From: VYFG01 sp965204165
Lineage (GTDB): Bacteria; Pseudomonadota; Gammaproteobacteria; Arenicellales; Poriferihabitantaceae
Direction: 5' to 3'
Assembly (NCBI GenBank): GCA_965204165.1
Contig: OZ241969.1
Coordinates: 4,154,001-4,218,000, forward strand
DNA: 64,000 nucleotides
The translations under genes were made by a program, and so were the position numbers. Numbering within the stretch: position 1 is the stretch's first letter; every line of letters begins with the position of its first letter. Below the pieces are notes generated by a model. It did not search any database. It had not been told where the DNA came from and was given only the letters and a program-made list of their open reading frames with translations. This document shows positions 18,049 to 27,400 of this stretch, in pieces.

Positions 18049-20379
18049 CTCACAACACCCCACATTCAACTCAGTCGGTTTTGATCATTCCCATAGTTTT
18101 CAGCGCCCGGTATGTTGAAGTGGCCTGACGGAGCAGGACATACCCCTTCCAGACCATGGTGGTGCCCGGCAGCGGCTGGCTGTTGCGCGGATGGAATCCG
18201 GCGAGCCTGGCGATGTCGACCACCAGCGTACGGATGTCGGGGGGCCGCTCCGGCGGCGGGCGTGCGCGGAGGATTCCATGGGCCATGAGCCGGACGTAGA
18301 GAATGGCGATTTCGTCCTTGGAGACGACCCGGTCGGCGGGGACGTCCGGCTTGTCGCGGGCCATGCGCTCGAGATCGAACACATGGCAGGCGGTGATGGC
18401 GTCGAAGGCGAGGCACTTCCTGAGGTCGTCGGCGTGGTCGAACCGGTGGTCCTCGACCCGGGCGCCGGATTTCAGCACCCGGAAGTATTCCTCGATGGTC
18501 CACCGGCGCTCGTACCAGCCAACGACGGTCCGGGCGGTCGCCGCGTCCGCGGCGCCCTCGGTGCTCAGCAGCACCCAGTGCAGGGGCTCGCTGCCCGGAG
18601 ACGGGCTCCTCTCGGTCGCGACGACGGCCAGGACCTCGATCGGTCCCCCGTGCCCGGCGCGGTTCTCCGGCTTTACCGGCGGAAGCACCCTCACCCTGCC
18701 GGCGCGCAGTTCGATCTTCGCCTTGCGACCGGAACGCGCCCGCCTGCCGCCGCAGGCCCGGATCTTCACCGTTCGGGAACCGACCCTCGGCAGCGTGGCG
18801 ACATGGTCCCACAGGGTCTCCTCGCCGCCCGCCTCCACGAGCACGCGGCGTCTCGTCGACCGCCGCGCGCGCACCAGCAGACCCGCGCCCAGGGATTCCG
18901 CCCGGGCGAACAACGCCCAGATGTCCGCCTCCCGGTCGCACACCGTGACCACCCGCGTGGACGGACAGGCGCGGGCGAGTTCCCCCGCCCGGTCCAGCCC
19001 GTGCCCCCAGCGCGCGCTCGCCACCTCGTCCCTGCCTTCGTCGCAATAGGTCCCGTCCAGGCAGAACACCCCAAGGGGCCGCCCGGCCTCGTTGACCGCC
19101 AGTCCCACATGCGCCAGCAGGCCCAGGGTGTGGCCTTTCCCGCCGCCGCCGAAGTCCACCAGCCCGCCGGTCGCCGCCAGACCGTCGTAATTCACCGTGG
19201 TGGTGTCCTGGATCGCCAGGACGGTCTCCTCGAGCCCGCAGCGCTCCACCATCGTCGCCTGATGCGGCTCCAGTATGTGGTTCATGGTCACACCCTCGTT
19301 CGACAACAGCCGGTAGGCGGCCTTGCGGTCCGCCCGCGCCGGGAAGATCTCCGGAACCGCGGCGCCCGGATGCTCCAGCCACGCCCGCCCCATGGACACG
19401 ATCCTCTCCCGGACCCGGCCGTCGGGATGGGTGCTGCGCGCGTATTCCCGCCCGGCCCAGTCCGTGGCCCCGTCCATGTGCAGGGCCGGGGCCCTGTGGA
19501 TGGCCCGGCCCGGCTCGGCGCACAATACCACACGCCAGGGTTCCGCCAGCGGCTTCATCCACACCGTGCATCCCGCCGTGGTGGCCTTCGCGCAGCGCCG
19601 CCAGTCCGCCGCCCGGTAGCAGGTTCCGCAATGGCCGGGACCCACATACGTGTAGGCCATCGCCGGGCGGACCCCGTACGCCGCCTCCCAGTCCGCCGCC
19701 ACGCGCCGCGCCGCCAGGTCCAGCGCGCACGAGGCCAGACCGTGAACCCGGACCCCGGGCAGGATCAGGAAACGATGGTTGTTGACCACCTTCCCCAGGT
19801 TCGCCGCCCGCGCGTCCGCCGACCAGCCGATGAACTCGTCCCGGGCCTTCTGGTGCCAGCCCGCGGCGCAGAATCCGATCCCCCCGAGACGGCCATGGAC
19901 CGCGGAACATACCCAGTAGCGCATCTGGCCCCCCGGCGCACGGGCCCAGCCCCGGGGGTGATGCGTCGCCATCATCGACTCCCAGCGGCGGCGGTCCGCC
20001 TTCCCCGATACCGGCTCCAGCAACACCTGGCCCAGTTCCGCCAGACCGCACCGGAGCCGGCAGTCGGGATAATCCGGATCCGGGGCCCCGTCCCGGCGTC
20101 CGCCGAATGCCGGACGGGCCGGAGGCAACGAAACCCCCAGCCGGTCCGCGAGAACCGGAAGGGCCTTGCGCGCCGAGCCCAGACAGTACTCGCCGCGGTC
20201 CCCCGTCCAGTCCTCGCGGATGCACAACTCACGGGCCAGCGAACTCCGCGTGCGGCCCGCTTCGGAAACCGCATCGCAAAACCAACTCACCGTCCCGGCG
20301 TCAAACTGGTGAAGACCTACCTGCATGCCCGGAAATGTACCGGGTCAGGCTTACTGAGTCAACTGTGGGCAGTTGTGAG
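18049..20379 (-). mobile_element. IS4-family (IS50/Tn5-like) insertion sequence with DruA-fused transposase
   Basis: A 2331-bp element bounded by imperfect terminal inverted repeats of about 27 bases (18049-18075 and 20353-20379, both starting CTCACAAC and both ending with ACTCAGT, roughly 22 of 27 matching) and flanked by 9-bp duplications. It contains one gene, a transposase on the minus strand, and nothing else. The identical duplications and an open transposase frame point to a fairly recent, probably active copy. It is longer than typical IS50-group elements because the transposase has an extra N-terminal domain. Confidence 0.9.
18071..20326 (-). CDS. IS4-family transposase with N-terminal DUF4338/DruA-like domain
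   Basis: A 751-residue protein in two parts. Residues about 90-280 match the DUF4338/DruA pattern: DEFIGWS (IGW at 166-168), NNHRFLILPG (182-191), GTCYRAADW (234-242) and the following basic and glycine residues. Residues about 300-751 are an IS4/Tn5-type DDE transposase: VLAIQDTTTVNYDG gives the first Asp, VTVCDREADIW the second, and YERRWTIEEYFRVLK is the Y-(2)-R-(3)-E-(6)-K signature with the catalytic Glu. A large open frame on the same strand in another register (18066-20225) is a GC-rich shadow. The role of the N-terminal domain in transposition is unknown. Confidence 0.9.
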   Translation of the reverse strand: MQVGLHQFDAGTVSWFCDAVSEAGRTRSSLARELCIREDWTGDRGEYCLGSARKALPVLADRLGVSLPPARPAFGGRRDGAPDPDYPDCRLRCGLAELGQVLLEPVSGKADRRRWESMMATHHPRGWARAPGGQMRYWVCSAVHGRLGGIGFCAAGWHQKARDEFIGWSADARAANLGKVVNNHRFLILPGVRVHGLASCALDLAARRVAADWEAAYGVRPAMAYTYVGPGHCGTCYRAADWRRCAKATTAGCTVWMKPLAEPWRVVLCAEPGRAIHRAPALHMDGATDWAGREYARSTHPDGRVRERIVSMGRAWLEHPGAAVPEIFPARADRKAAYRLLSNEGVTMNHILEPHQATMVERCGLEETVLAIQDTTTVNYDGLAATGGLVDFGGGGKGHTLGLLAHVGLAVNEAGRPLGVFCLDGTYCDEGRDEVASARWGHGLDRAGELARACPSTRVVTVCDREADIWALFARAESLGAGLLVRARRSTRRRVLVEAGGEETLWDHVATLPRVGSRTVKIRACGGRRARSGRKAKIELRAGRVRVLPPVKPENRAGHGGPIEVLAVVATERSPSPGSEPLHWVLLSTEGAADAATARTVVGWYERRWTIEEYFRVLKSGARVEDHRFDHADDLRKCLAFDAITACHVFDLERMARDKPDVPADRVVSKDEIAILYVRLMAHGILRARPPPERPPDIRTLVVDIARLAGFHPRNSQPLPGTTMVWKGYVLLRQATSTYRALKTMGMIKTD

Positions 20380-20388
20380 CCTGGGAAC
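20380..20388 (+). repeat. 9-bp target-site duplication, right copy
   Basis: CCTGGGAAC follows the right inverted repeat and matches 18040-18048. Reading through from this copy continues the molybdoenzyme frame (GAA CGG GAG GAC). Confidence 0.92.
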
Positions 20389-21239
20389 GGGAGGACATCG
20401 GCTGGGCCCGGGGGGACTCCTACCTGATTCACATGCCGAGACTGATCGAGCCCGTGGGGGATGCGCGGAACGACTACGACATCTTCAGCGACCTCGCCTC
20501 CCGCATGGGTATTGCCGAACAATTTACCGAAGGCCGTGACAGCAGCGGCTGGATCGGCCACCTCTACCGGCAGTTCCAGGAAAACAATGCCGCAAGGGGG
20601 ATCGAAATACCTGATCTGGAGGAACTCAGGGAGCGCAACTGGATCGATCTGCCGGTACGGGGACCGGAACATGCCCTGGCGCCGTTCGCCGCCTTCAGGG
20701 AGGATCCCGGGGGGGCGCCACTGGACACACCCTCGGGGAAGATCGAGATCTTTTCCGCGACCATTGACGGATTCGGTTACGATGACTGCCCCGGCCATCC
20801 GACCTGGATGCCGCCGGGAGAATGGCGCGGCAACAGCGGGCGGTATCCATTGCATCTGGTTTCGCCCCAGCCCGGAGACAAGCTTCACAGCCAACTCGAA
20901 TGCGCCATCGCGGACCTGCCGGGGGAGCGTCCGGCGCCGGTGACGGTCAACCCGGCCGATGCCGATGCCCGCGGTATCCGCCATGGCGACCCGGTGAAAC
21001 TCTACAACGCCCGCGGAATCTGCCTTGCGCGGGCGGTGGTCAGCGGGGACATCATGCCCGGCGTGGTGGCATTGTCCACCGGGAGCTGGTTCGATCCCGA
21101 CGACAATGGAACCGATACCCAGGGCAATCCGAACGTGCTGACCCGGGATGCGGGCACATCACGGCTGGGGCAGGGCTGCAGTGCACACAGCTGCCTCGTC
21201 GACCTCGCCCGGGACGACGGGGGCCCGACCGTCCCGTAG
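20389..21239 (+). pseudogene. Molybdopterin S/N-oxide reductase, 3' part
   Basis: The remaining 851 bases of the interrupted oxidoreductase. It begins in the REDIGWARGDSYLIHMPRL region and carries the C-terminal molybdopterin dinucleotide-binding domain: YPLHLVSPQPGDKLHSQL, VTVNPADADARGIRHGDPV, and GCSAHSCLVDL at the end. The reconstructed full protein is 759 residues, the usual size for TorA/BisC enzymes. An internal ATG at 20433 could in theory start a separate peptide, but that would lack the active site, so I regard it as a fragment. Confidence 0.88.
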
Positions 21240-21327
21240 CCACAGATTGATGTCGCGATCCTGATTGACGCCGGGCTGGATCTGTCGAATATTGGCCGGC
21301 CTGTCCACCTGTAAACGGGATACCGCC

Positions 21328-22173
21328 ATGAAGAGAATCTACGATTTCGGTCGCAGGCCGGCGAACCGCAACTACACGGTTGCCGACCTGCAGGCACTGA
21401 AGGGCTCAGGAGATCGGCTCAGCATGTCCAACCCCAAGGATGCGACTGAGATCAGGGCCTGCGTCGAGGCCGGTATTGACCTGTTCGTCATCTGGGACAG
21501 CCAGGTGGAGGAAGCCCGCAGGATTGCACCGACGCATTTCATGGGTACCGGTATGACCTGGGCACAGTATGCAACGGCGGACGAGATCCTGGCGAACGCC
21601 CTGGACCGGATGGAAAAGGGGGCGGACATGTACTACACCCTGCGCTCCTACGACATCCTCGAGATGCTGGCGAAGGAAGGCATCCCGGTACACAGCCACA
21701 TCGGCCTGATTCCGACGTTCAGCCACTGGTGCGGCGGGTTGCGTGCCTGGGGGCGGACCGCCGACGAGGCCATGGAGGTCTACCGCACGCTCAAGCGCAT
21801 GGAAGACGCCGGGGTTTTCGCCGTGGAGGTCGAGTGTATTGCCGAGGAGGTGCTGCAGGCAGTCAACGACAGGACTTCGATCGTCACCTTCTCGCTTGGT
21901 TCCGGCAATGCCGGGGACGCGGTTTTCCTGTTCGTGGCGGACATCTGCGGGGAAGACAGCGAGGAGGACACGCCGCCCAGGCATGCCCATGCGTTCGGTG
22001 ACCTCGGCCGGCTGCACAGGCAGATGCACGAGGAACGCGTCGCCGCGCTGAAGGCGTTTCACACCGAAGTGACCGGCAGGCGGTTTCCCTACCCGGAGCA
22101 GTGCATCACCATGCGCCCCAACGAACAGGAAAAATTCCTGGAGGCGCTGGACCGGGAGCAAGTCACCATCTGA
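21328..22173 (+). CDS. PanB-like (ketopantoate hydroxymethyltransferase family) protein, divergent
   Basis: A 281-residue protein with the phosphoenolpyruvate-binding-like TIM-barrel layout of PanB. Points of similarity are the opening MKRIYDFG, the AGIDLFVIWDSQVEEA strand in the place of the PanB Asp-Ser metal loop, PVHSHIGLIPTF in place of the G-L-x-P block, and GVFAVEVECIAEEV around the catalytic-glutamate strand. Sequence around the metal-binding and cofactor sites is unusual (WDSQ, KGSGDRLSMSN), so it may act on another 2-oxo acid. The ATG at 21328 follows a spacer after the molybdoenzyme; an open frame to 21265 upstream is not family-like. Confidence 0.7.
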   Translation: MKRIYDFGRRPANRNYTVADLQALKGSGDRLSMSNPKDATEIRACVEAGIDLFVIWDSQVEEARRIAPTHFMGTGMTWAQYATADEILANALDRMEKGADMYYTLRSYDILEMLAKEGIPVHSHIGLIPTFSHWCGGLRAWGRTADEAMEVYRTLKRMEDAGVFAVEVECIAEEVLQAVNDRTSIVTFSLGSGNAGDAVFLFVADICGEDSEEDTPPRHAHAFGDLGRLHRQMHEERVAALKAFHTEVTGRRFPYPEQCITMRPNEQEKFLEALDREQVTI

Positions 22174-22176
22174 ATT

Positions 22177-22190
22177 CCGGTATTTACCGG
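22177..22190 (+). terminator. Short hairpin after the PanB-like gene
   Basis: CCGGTATTTACCGG forms a perfect 5-bp stem with a 4-base loop four bases after the stop codon, followed only by TTTC. It could be a weak terminator; the U-tract is poor. Confidence 0.35.
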
Positions 22191-22321
22191 TTTCAACAGC
22201 ACTCGATGCGGCCAGCCTGCCCGGGCGGAAGACCCCGGGTGTTTCGCCCCTGAAGAACAGGTACTCCCCGGCCTGTACGGCTGATTCCGGCAGTGCTGCC
22301 GAATGCGGCGGAGTGGCGGCG

Positions 22322-23056
22322 TCAGAAGCCCAGAACGCCGTAATTTCCGTCCACGATCAGGCGGATGGAGACGTACAGCCCAAGCAGCGCGGACAGCACC
22401 CAGTATGCATTAAGCGTAAGGATGAAAAAGTACACCTCGCCCAGGCTGATATGGCTTTGCCGCTTTGCCACGAAAAAGCTGACCCAGTAGACAGACGTGA
22501 CGTAGGCCCATTGCCAGAACAGCATGGCCCCGAGAATGCCCACATAGAGCGCCGGCAGGCAATCCACCGTATAGGCCGCATAAAGAACCAGCGTTGGAAC
22601 AGGGGTAAAAAAGCCGTTTGCGATGTCCACGTTGAAACCGTAGGTCCGGCGATCGGAATAGGAATCATCATACTGGCAATAGGCCGCCCAGACATCGGCC
22701 CAGAGGGTGGGCGACAGGATCCGGGGCAACGGAACCCTTGTGGCGAAGAGATCCCGGGCCGGTGACCGGCCGGTCATTCGCCGGCGTTCACGCCAATATC
22801 CGGTGCGCAACTCCACATAATCCCGCCGGAAGAAGAGACAGATCTCCCAATAGCAGACCAGCAGATTGCTCGTGAAGAACAGGATCAGGTAGGAATGGAT
22901 GAGGTCGACGTCCCCGTACGCAAGATAGCGGGCGCCGATTCCGGCAAGAAACACGGTCGAGATGAACAGTGCCACGAACATTCCCGCAGATATCGTCAAG
23001 CGGGCCTGGTCTGCTTCCTGTTCGGAGGGTGCCTGGTCGTTGCGGTGCTCGGGCAT
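22322..23056 (-). CDS. Polytopic membrane protein, possibly EXPERA/emopamil-binding-like (sterol isomerase candidate)
   Basis: About 244 residues with about five hydrophobic helices. I start it at the ATG at 23056 (MPEHRND), because the frame upstream to 23224 is not hydrophobic or family-like. Central features are WAAYCQYDDSYSDRRTYGF followed by a helix with FFTPVP, then FWQWAYVTSVYW and a last helix with LNAYWVLSALLGLY. This layout recalls eukaryotic sterol delta8-delta7 isomerases (EBP), which have a Trp-rich loop with DSRY, a GPLSL helix and a FMNALW helix. The matching is loose, and the EBP catalytic His-Glu pair is not clearly kept. Position beside the sterol methyltransferase supports a sterol role, but this is inference. 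Confidence 0.6.
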   Translation of the reverse strand: MPEHRNDQAPSEQEADQARLTISAGMFVALFISTVFLAGIGARYLAYGDVDLIHSYLILFFTSNLLVCYWEICLFFRRDYVELRTGYWRERRRMTGRSPARDLFATRVPLPRILSPTLWADVWAAYCQYDDSYSDRRTYGFNVDIANGFFTPVPTLVLYAAYTVDCLPALYVGILGAMLFWQWAYVTSVYWVSFFVAKRQSHISLGEVYFFILTLNAYWVLSALLGLYVSIRLIVDGNYGVLGF

Positions 23057-23401
23057 GGTTCTTGATGCTCTCGGAAAATCCTGTGTGGCGGTTCTGCGGT
23101 TCCCGGCGCCCGGGTTCAATGGCAAAGCGTGAGGCCCGGCCGGTGATGTCCGAATCCCGTCCTTAAGCGGCATGCGACTCCCCATCAGTACCCAAAGATA
23201 CGGAACCGCAGCCTCCAGACTCACCTCCGTTGGAAGACTCCGGGGTTGATTTTGTCATATCAGCCAGATACCGTCGATACACTTAGCAGGTCCAGGCCGG
23301 ATGCGGCGGACGGGCAATCGCCCCGGGGGCTGCAGACGGCCTGCCGCCATGCCGAATCTCCGGCGAGGTTTTCCGGGAACTGACAACAAGTTTGAGAAAC
23401 C
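23057..23401. other. Divergent promoter region between membrane protein and sterol methyltransferase
   Basis: 345 bp separating two divergent genes of the sterol region, expected to hold both promoters. It is less GC-rich around 23250-23290. No operator could be defined, and no strong ribosome-binding site precedes the methyltransferase. Confidence 0.4.
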
Positions 23402-24463
23402 GTGCAAGTCACACCAAACAATCAATCGCCCCGCGGGTCCGCCAAGCAGCCGGAGTCCCGTTCCCTTGGAGACATCGCCCCGGATGAAGTGAATACCGTG
23501 GTTACCCAGTACAAGGGGCTTCACGTTACCGGCCTTCAGCGAAGAAAGGAACGGTACGTGACGCTCGTCAATCACTACTACGACCTGGTTACCGATTTCT
23601 ACGAGTTCGGCTGGGGCCGGTCGTTTCACTTCGCCCCCCGGCGGCGGGGCGAGAGCTTCCAGGCGTCACTTCTCAGGCACCAAATGTTTCTGGCTGAACG
23701 GTTGTCCCTTGGGCCGGGGATGCAGGTGCTTGACGTGGGTTGCGGGGTCGGGGGACCGATGTACAACCTGGCCCGGCATTCCGGGGCCGGATTTGTCGGT
23801 ATCAACAATAACGCCTACCAGATCGAGCGCGCTCGAGCGCATACCCGGGATATCCAGTCATTGTGCAGTTTCATCCACGGCGACTACATGCGGATTCCCG
23901 AAGATGACAACCGCTATGATTGCGCCATTGCCATCGAGTCCATGCCCCACGCGCCGGACAAGACAGCCGCATTCCGGGAAATCTTCCGCGTGCTGCGCCC
24001 GGGAGCCTGCTTCGCGGGCTACGAGTGGTGCCTTACGGAAATCCATGACCCGCAGAACGAGGAGCATCTGCGGATCAAGAAGGAGATTGAAACGGGAAAC
24101 GCGCTGCCGGATATCGCCGACACGTCGGAAGTCTGCGACGCGCTCCGCGCGGCCGGGTTCGATCTCCTGGAAAGTCGCGATCTTGCCACCGAATCGGACC
24201 CGGAAACGCCCTGGTACCGGGCGTTGCAGGGCCGTGATTTCAGTATTGCAAGCATTCCGCGCACACCGGCGGGCCGTTTCCTGACGAATCTCACGTTGCG
24301 GGCCGCGGAGAGGGTGCGGCTGGTTCCGAAAGGCACCACCGAGGTCAGCACGATTTTGAACAGGGGAGCGGATTCCCTGGTCGAAGGCGGAGTATCCGGA
24401 ATTTTCACGCCCATGTTTTTCTTCCTGGCCCGCAAACCCGGCGCCCGGGAGACCGACGAATAG
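23402..24463 (+). CDS. Sterol C-24 methyltransferase (Erg6/SMT type)
   Basis: A 353-residue SAM-dependent methyltransferase with the full Erg6/SMT pattern. Residues 57-72 hold NHYYDLVTDFYEFGWG, the sterol-binding signature; 108-118 hold VLDVGCGVGGP, SAM motif I; then FVGINNNAYQIERA (131-144), AIAIESMPHAP (175-185) and AGYEWCLTE (205-213). The C-terminal SMT domain is also present, with RLVPKGTTEVSTIL and SGIFTPMFFFLARKP (332-346). Such enzymes add a methyl group to C-24 of the sterol side chain. They are standard in fungi, plants and algae and rare in bacteria. The start is a GTG at 23402; downstream GTG codons are possible. It is divergent from the core operon. Confidence 0.9.
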   Translation: MQVTPNNQSPRGSAKQPESRSLGDIAPDEVNTVVTQYKGLHVTGLQRRKERYVTLVNHYYDLVTDFYEFGWGRSFHFAPRRRGESFQASLLRHQMFLAERLSLGPGMQVLDVGCGVGGPMYNLARHSGAGFVGINNNAYQIERARAHTRDIQSLCSFIHGDYMRIPEDDNRYDCAIAIESMPHAPDKTAAFREIFRVLRPGACFAGYEWCLTEIHDPQNEEHLRIKKEIETGNALPDIADTSEVCDALRAAGFDLLESRDLATESDPETPWYRALQGRDFSIASIPRTPAGRFLTNLTLRAAERVRLVPKGTTEVSTILNRGADSLVEGGVSGIFTPMFFFLARKPGARETDE

Positions 24464-24497
24464 GGGAACTGCACCCGGCCCGGAAATTCGTCCGGCG

Positions 24498-27400
24498 CTA
24501 TTTGGAAAGAGGCATAGCCGCGGCTGCCCCCGGAAGTACAGCCCGGCCCCTGTGGTGCTCCGTGGAATCTTCTTCCCCTGGGTATCTCGTGCCGGCGTCC
24601 GCAGTGGCGGGAGTCGTCAGTTCCAGCCTGGCCCGGCGACGCCGCTCATAGAGACCGAGCGCATGCAGGGGGAAGTACTGCCGGTACAGCACATAATCCA
24701 GCAGGGCCGTGCGAAAGAAGACTCCGGCCATGTCCTGCCTTGGCCAGGACCCATCCGCATTCTGTGCCCCGAGCAAAAACCGCGCGCCCTTCGAAATCGC
24801 GTTCCAGTTCGAGTCCCCCGCCTCCAAGAGCGCGATCATGGCCCACGCCGTCTGGATGATCTGGCTTTCCCCGTGTGCGACGTACCGTCCGGACAGGCAG
24901 CCGCTGTGATGCTCGCCCCATCCGCCATCGCCGAGCTGGCGGTCCAGCAGCCACCGGCAGGCCATGCGCAATGCCGGGTCACCGGGACGGGCTCCAGCGG
25001 CAAGCAGGCCCCGGATCCCGAAAAACGTGCCATAGATGAACTGGACGCCCCACACGCCGCGCCAGGACCCGTCGCATGCCTGGGACCGGCGAAGCCAGTC
25101 GTCCGCATGCGTGATCGCCTTGGTAACCGACTGATCGGAGATATCCGGGAAATGCCGCCGGCAGGCGGCGAAGGCCGCCAGGCAGGAGGCGGTGCACTCG
25201 ACATAGGAATTCTCGGTCATCGAGTCGCCAAACATTTCGGCCGGGTTCAGCCATTCGAGGCCGAGCACGGAGCGCCGCGCCTCGTAGCTGCCAAAACCGC
25301 CGTCACGGTTTTGACCACGCAACATGAATCGAACCGCATCGCCGAGCATCGCGGCATCCGCGTCCTCGCCCTGGACCGCGGTCAACCCGAGCACCGCTTC
25401 CGCGGTACAGTCCGTCACGGGCCAGCCATGCCAACCCCCGGCAAAACACCAGCCGCCCTTGGGGTCGTTCCGATACGCTTCGCGAAACCCTTCGAAGCTT
25501 GTACGGATCTGCTGTCGGCGAAGGAAGTCGGCTCCGGCTGACATGGCGCTTTCCACACCATCGATTTCGGGTACGGCAGCCAGCGCCTGAAGGGCGAAGC
25601 CCGTATCCCACGAGGCGCTTCTCGCACCGGTGACCCGGGCTCCTTCTTCCTCGTCTTCCCAGATCCAGCCATCCAGCCGCTCCAGCGCCCGGCGGCAGTC
25701 GGCATCGACCGGATCACGTAACCACAGGGCAAGGATATTGAGGATACCGCTGACCGGGGAGATGCTCGTGTGGTCGGTGGTCTGCAACTCCCATTTGATT
25801 TGCCGGTTGATCGAATCCAGACACCGGTTACGCAGGCGCTTGCCGTGATACCGTTCATACACCCTTGCAAACACGTATCCGGCCCGCAGCCACATGCCGG
25901 GGCGAGCGTAGAGGTCACCGTCGCGCAAGCGGCTGCCGGCCGCGGAGAAATCGACTTTCGCAAATCCCTGGGGGAAGAGCTCCTCCCTCAACGACGCGAT
26001 CACGGGGGTCACGGGTGCCTGGAACCGCTGCGGATAGATCGCCGACATCGCCATGTAGATGAGCCGGGTATGGCAGTACCAGTTCGAGGGATGAATCGCG
26101 ACCCATCGCGGCAATGCCCACAACTCCGGAAGTATGGCGTTGACACCGCGCCAGTCATAAAGGTTGAGCAGCGCCAGCCAGAACTTTCCCCAACTCGGAA
26201 TTCCGAGAACCCCCTCTGCCTGCAGGAAACGAAGAGCCGGCTCAAGCATCGGATCGTTTCGCCGGATACCGAGCAGTCTGGCCGCGACATAAACCAGCGT
26301 GGTGACGAACAGATGGGGTTGCGAGTGTTCATGCATGCCCCACACGCCACCCTCAAGGCGGGTTTGTTCGAATGAGCGCAGCACGCGCCGTCGACGATCT
26401 GGCTCAAGCGGCCTTTCGATGATGTGGTGCAGCAGCACGTATTGCGCCGTGAGCATGGGACACCAGACCATCTCCCCTTCCCAGTCCCCGTCCTCACGCT
26501 GCAGGTCCAGCAGGCGCGCGGTTGCACTCCGTAATGCCGGACAGGCATCAATTGAGGCACTCTCCTTCGGGCGGCCTGGTTGGGCTCCGCGGACTTTCGG
26601 TGGCATGGAGATCTGGAACACGCCAGCCAACGAACCCCAGGTTCGACCGTCTATTTCCCCGGTCCCGTTTCTCGCCCTGTACAGTTGCCAAATACTTCGC
26701 AAGAGCCATCCGATACGGACAGCAAGCGCCTGATTGACGTCCCGGGCCCTGCGCCAGGCAAGCCGGTCAGCGGATCGCGGAATTTTCGCGGAAACCGCGC
26801 GGGCCACCGTCCCGAAGAATGCGATGCCCATACGGACCGCGGAGGTGTCTTCACAGGCGAGCAACCGCACGGTCCGGTCGCGGTATGCGGAATTTGCCCG
26901 GGCGCTGCGGTAAATCGCGTGCCTGATCGCCACCGCCTCGAGCCGATGATCGGCAAAGACCTCGTAGAGGCCCATGGCGAGAAACGCCGACGTCCGGGTC
27001 GCCCGGAATCGACTGGTGGTAAATTCGTGAAAATCCCCGCTCTCGGCCAGCGAAAGCGCATCGCCGAAGCCGAAGGTCATGCCCATCGCCGTCATCGGAT
27101 GATAGTGCCCGGCAGCATCGCCAATCAGCACACGATGCGGACTCCCGTAGGTGACATGCGGCCTCAACTTGTTTGCCGCAACCTGGAATTGCCTCACCCG
27201 CAGGGCCTCCACGAATGCGGGCTGAAGCGTATCCGGCAACAAGTCAGTGTACGAGTCCAGTAAAAAGCCGATCCGGTCCCTGGGGGTCGTGTGGTCCAGC
27301 GGCACATCGACGATCAGCCGGACATGGTGTTCTCCCAGGCGGTAGATCAGAATCGGGCCCGGACCGCCGAGCAGCACATGGCCATAGCCTTCGAGCGGCA

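Noticed and set aside
18066..20225. A 719-codon open frame on the minus strand overlapping the first transposase
   Set aside because: It is a glycine/arginine-rich shadow frame in GC-rich DNA; the overlapping frame has clear transposase and DruA motifs.
18191..20539. A 782-codon plus-strand frame through the IS50-like element
   Set aside because: It is antisense to the transposase, has low-complexity composition and crosses the right end of the element into the host gene, so it is not a gene.
24498..26540. Reading the cyclase part as a squalene-hopene cyclase
   Set aside because: The catalytic motif is DCTAE, not the DxDD type, and it is fused to a squalene epoxidase and lies among CYP51 and C-14 reductase genes.
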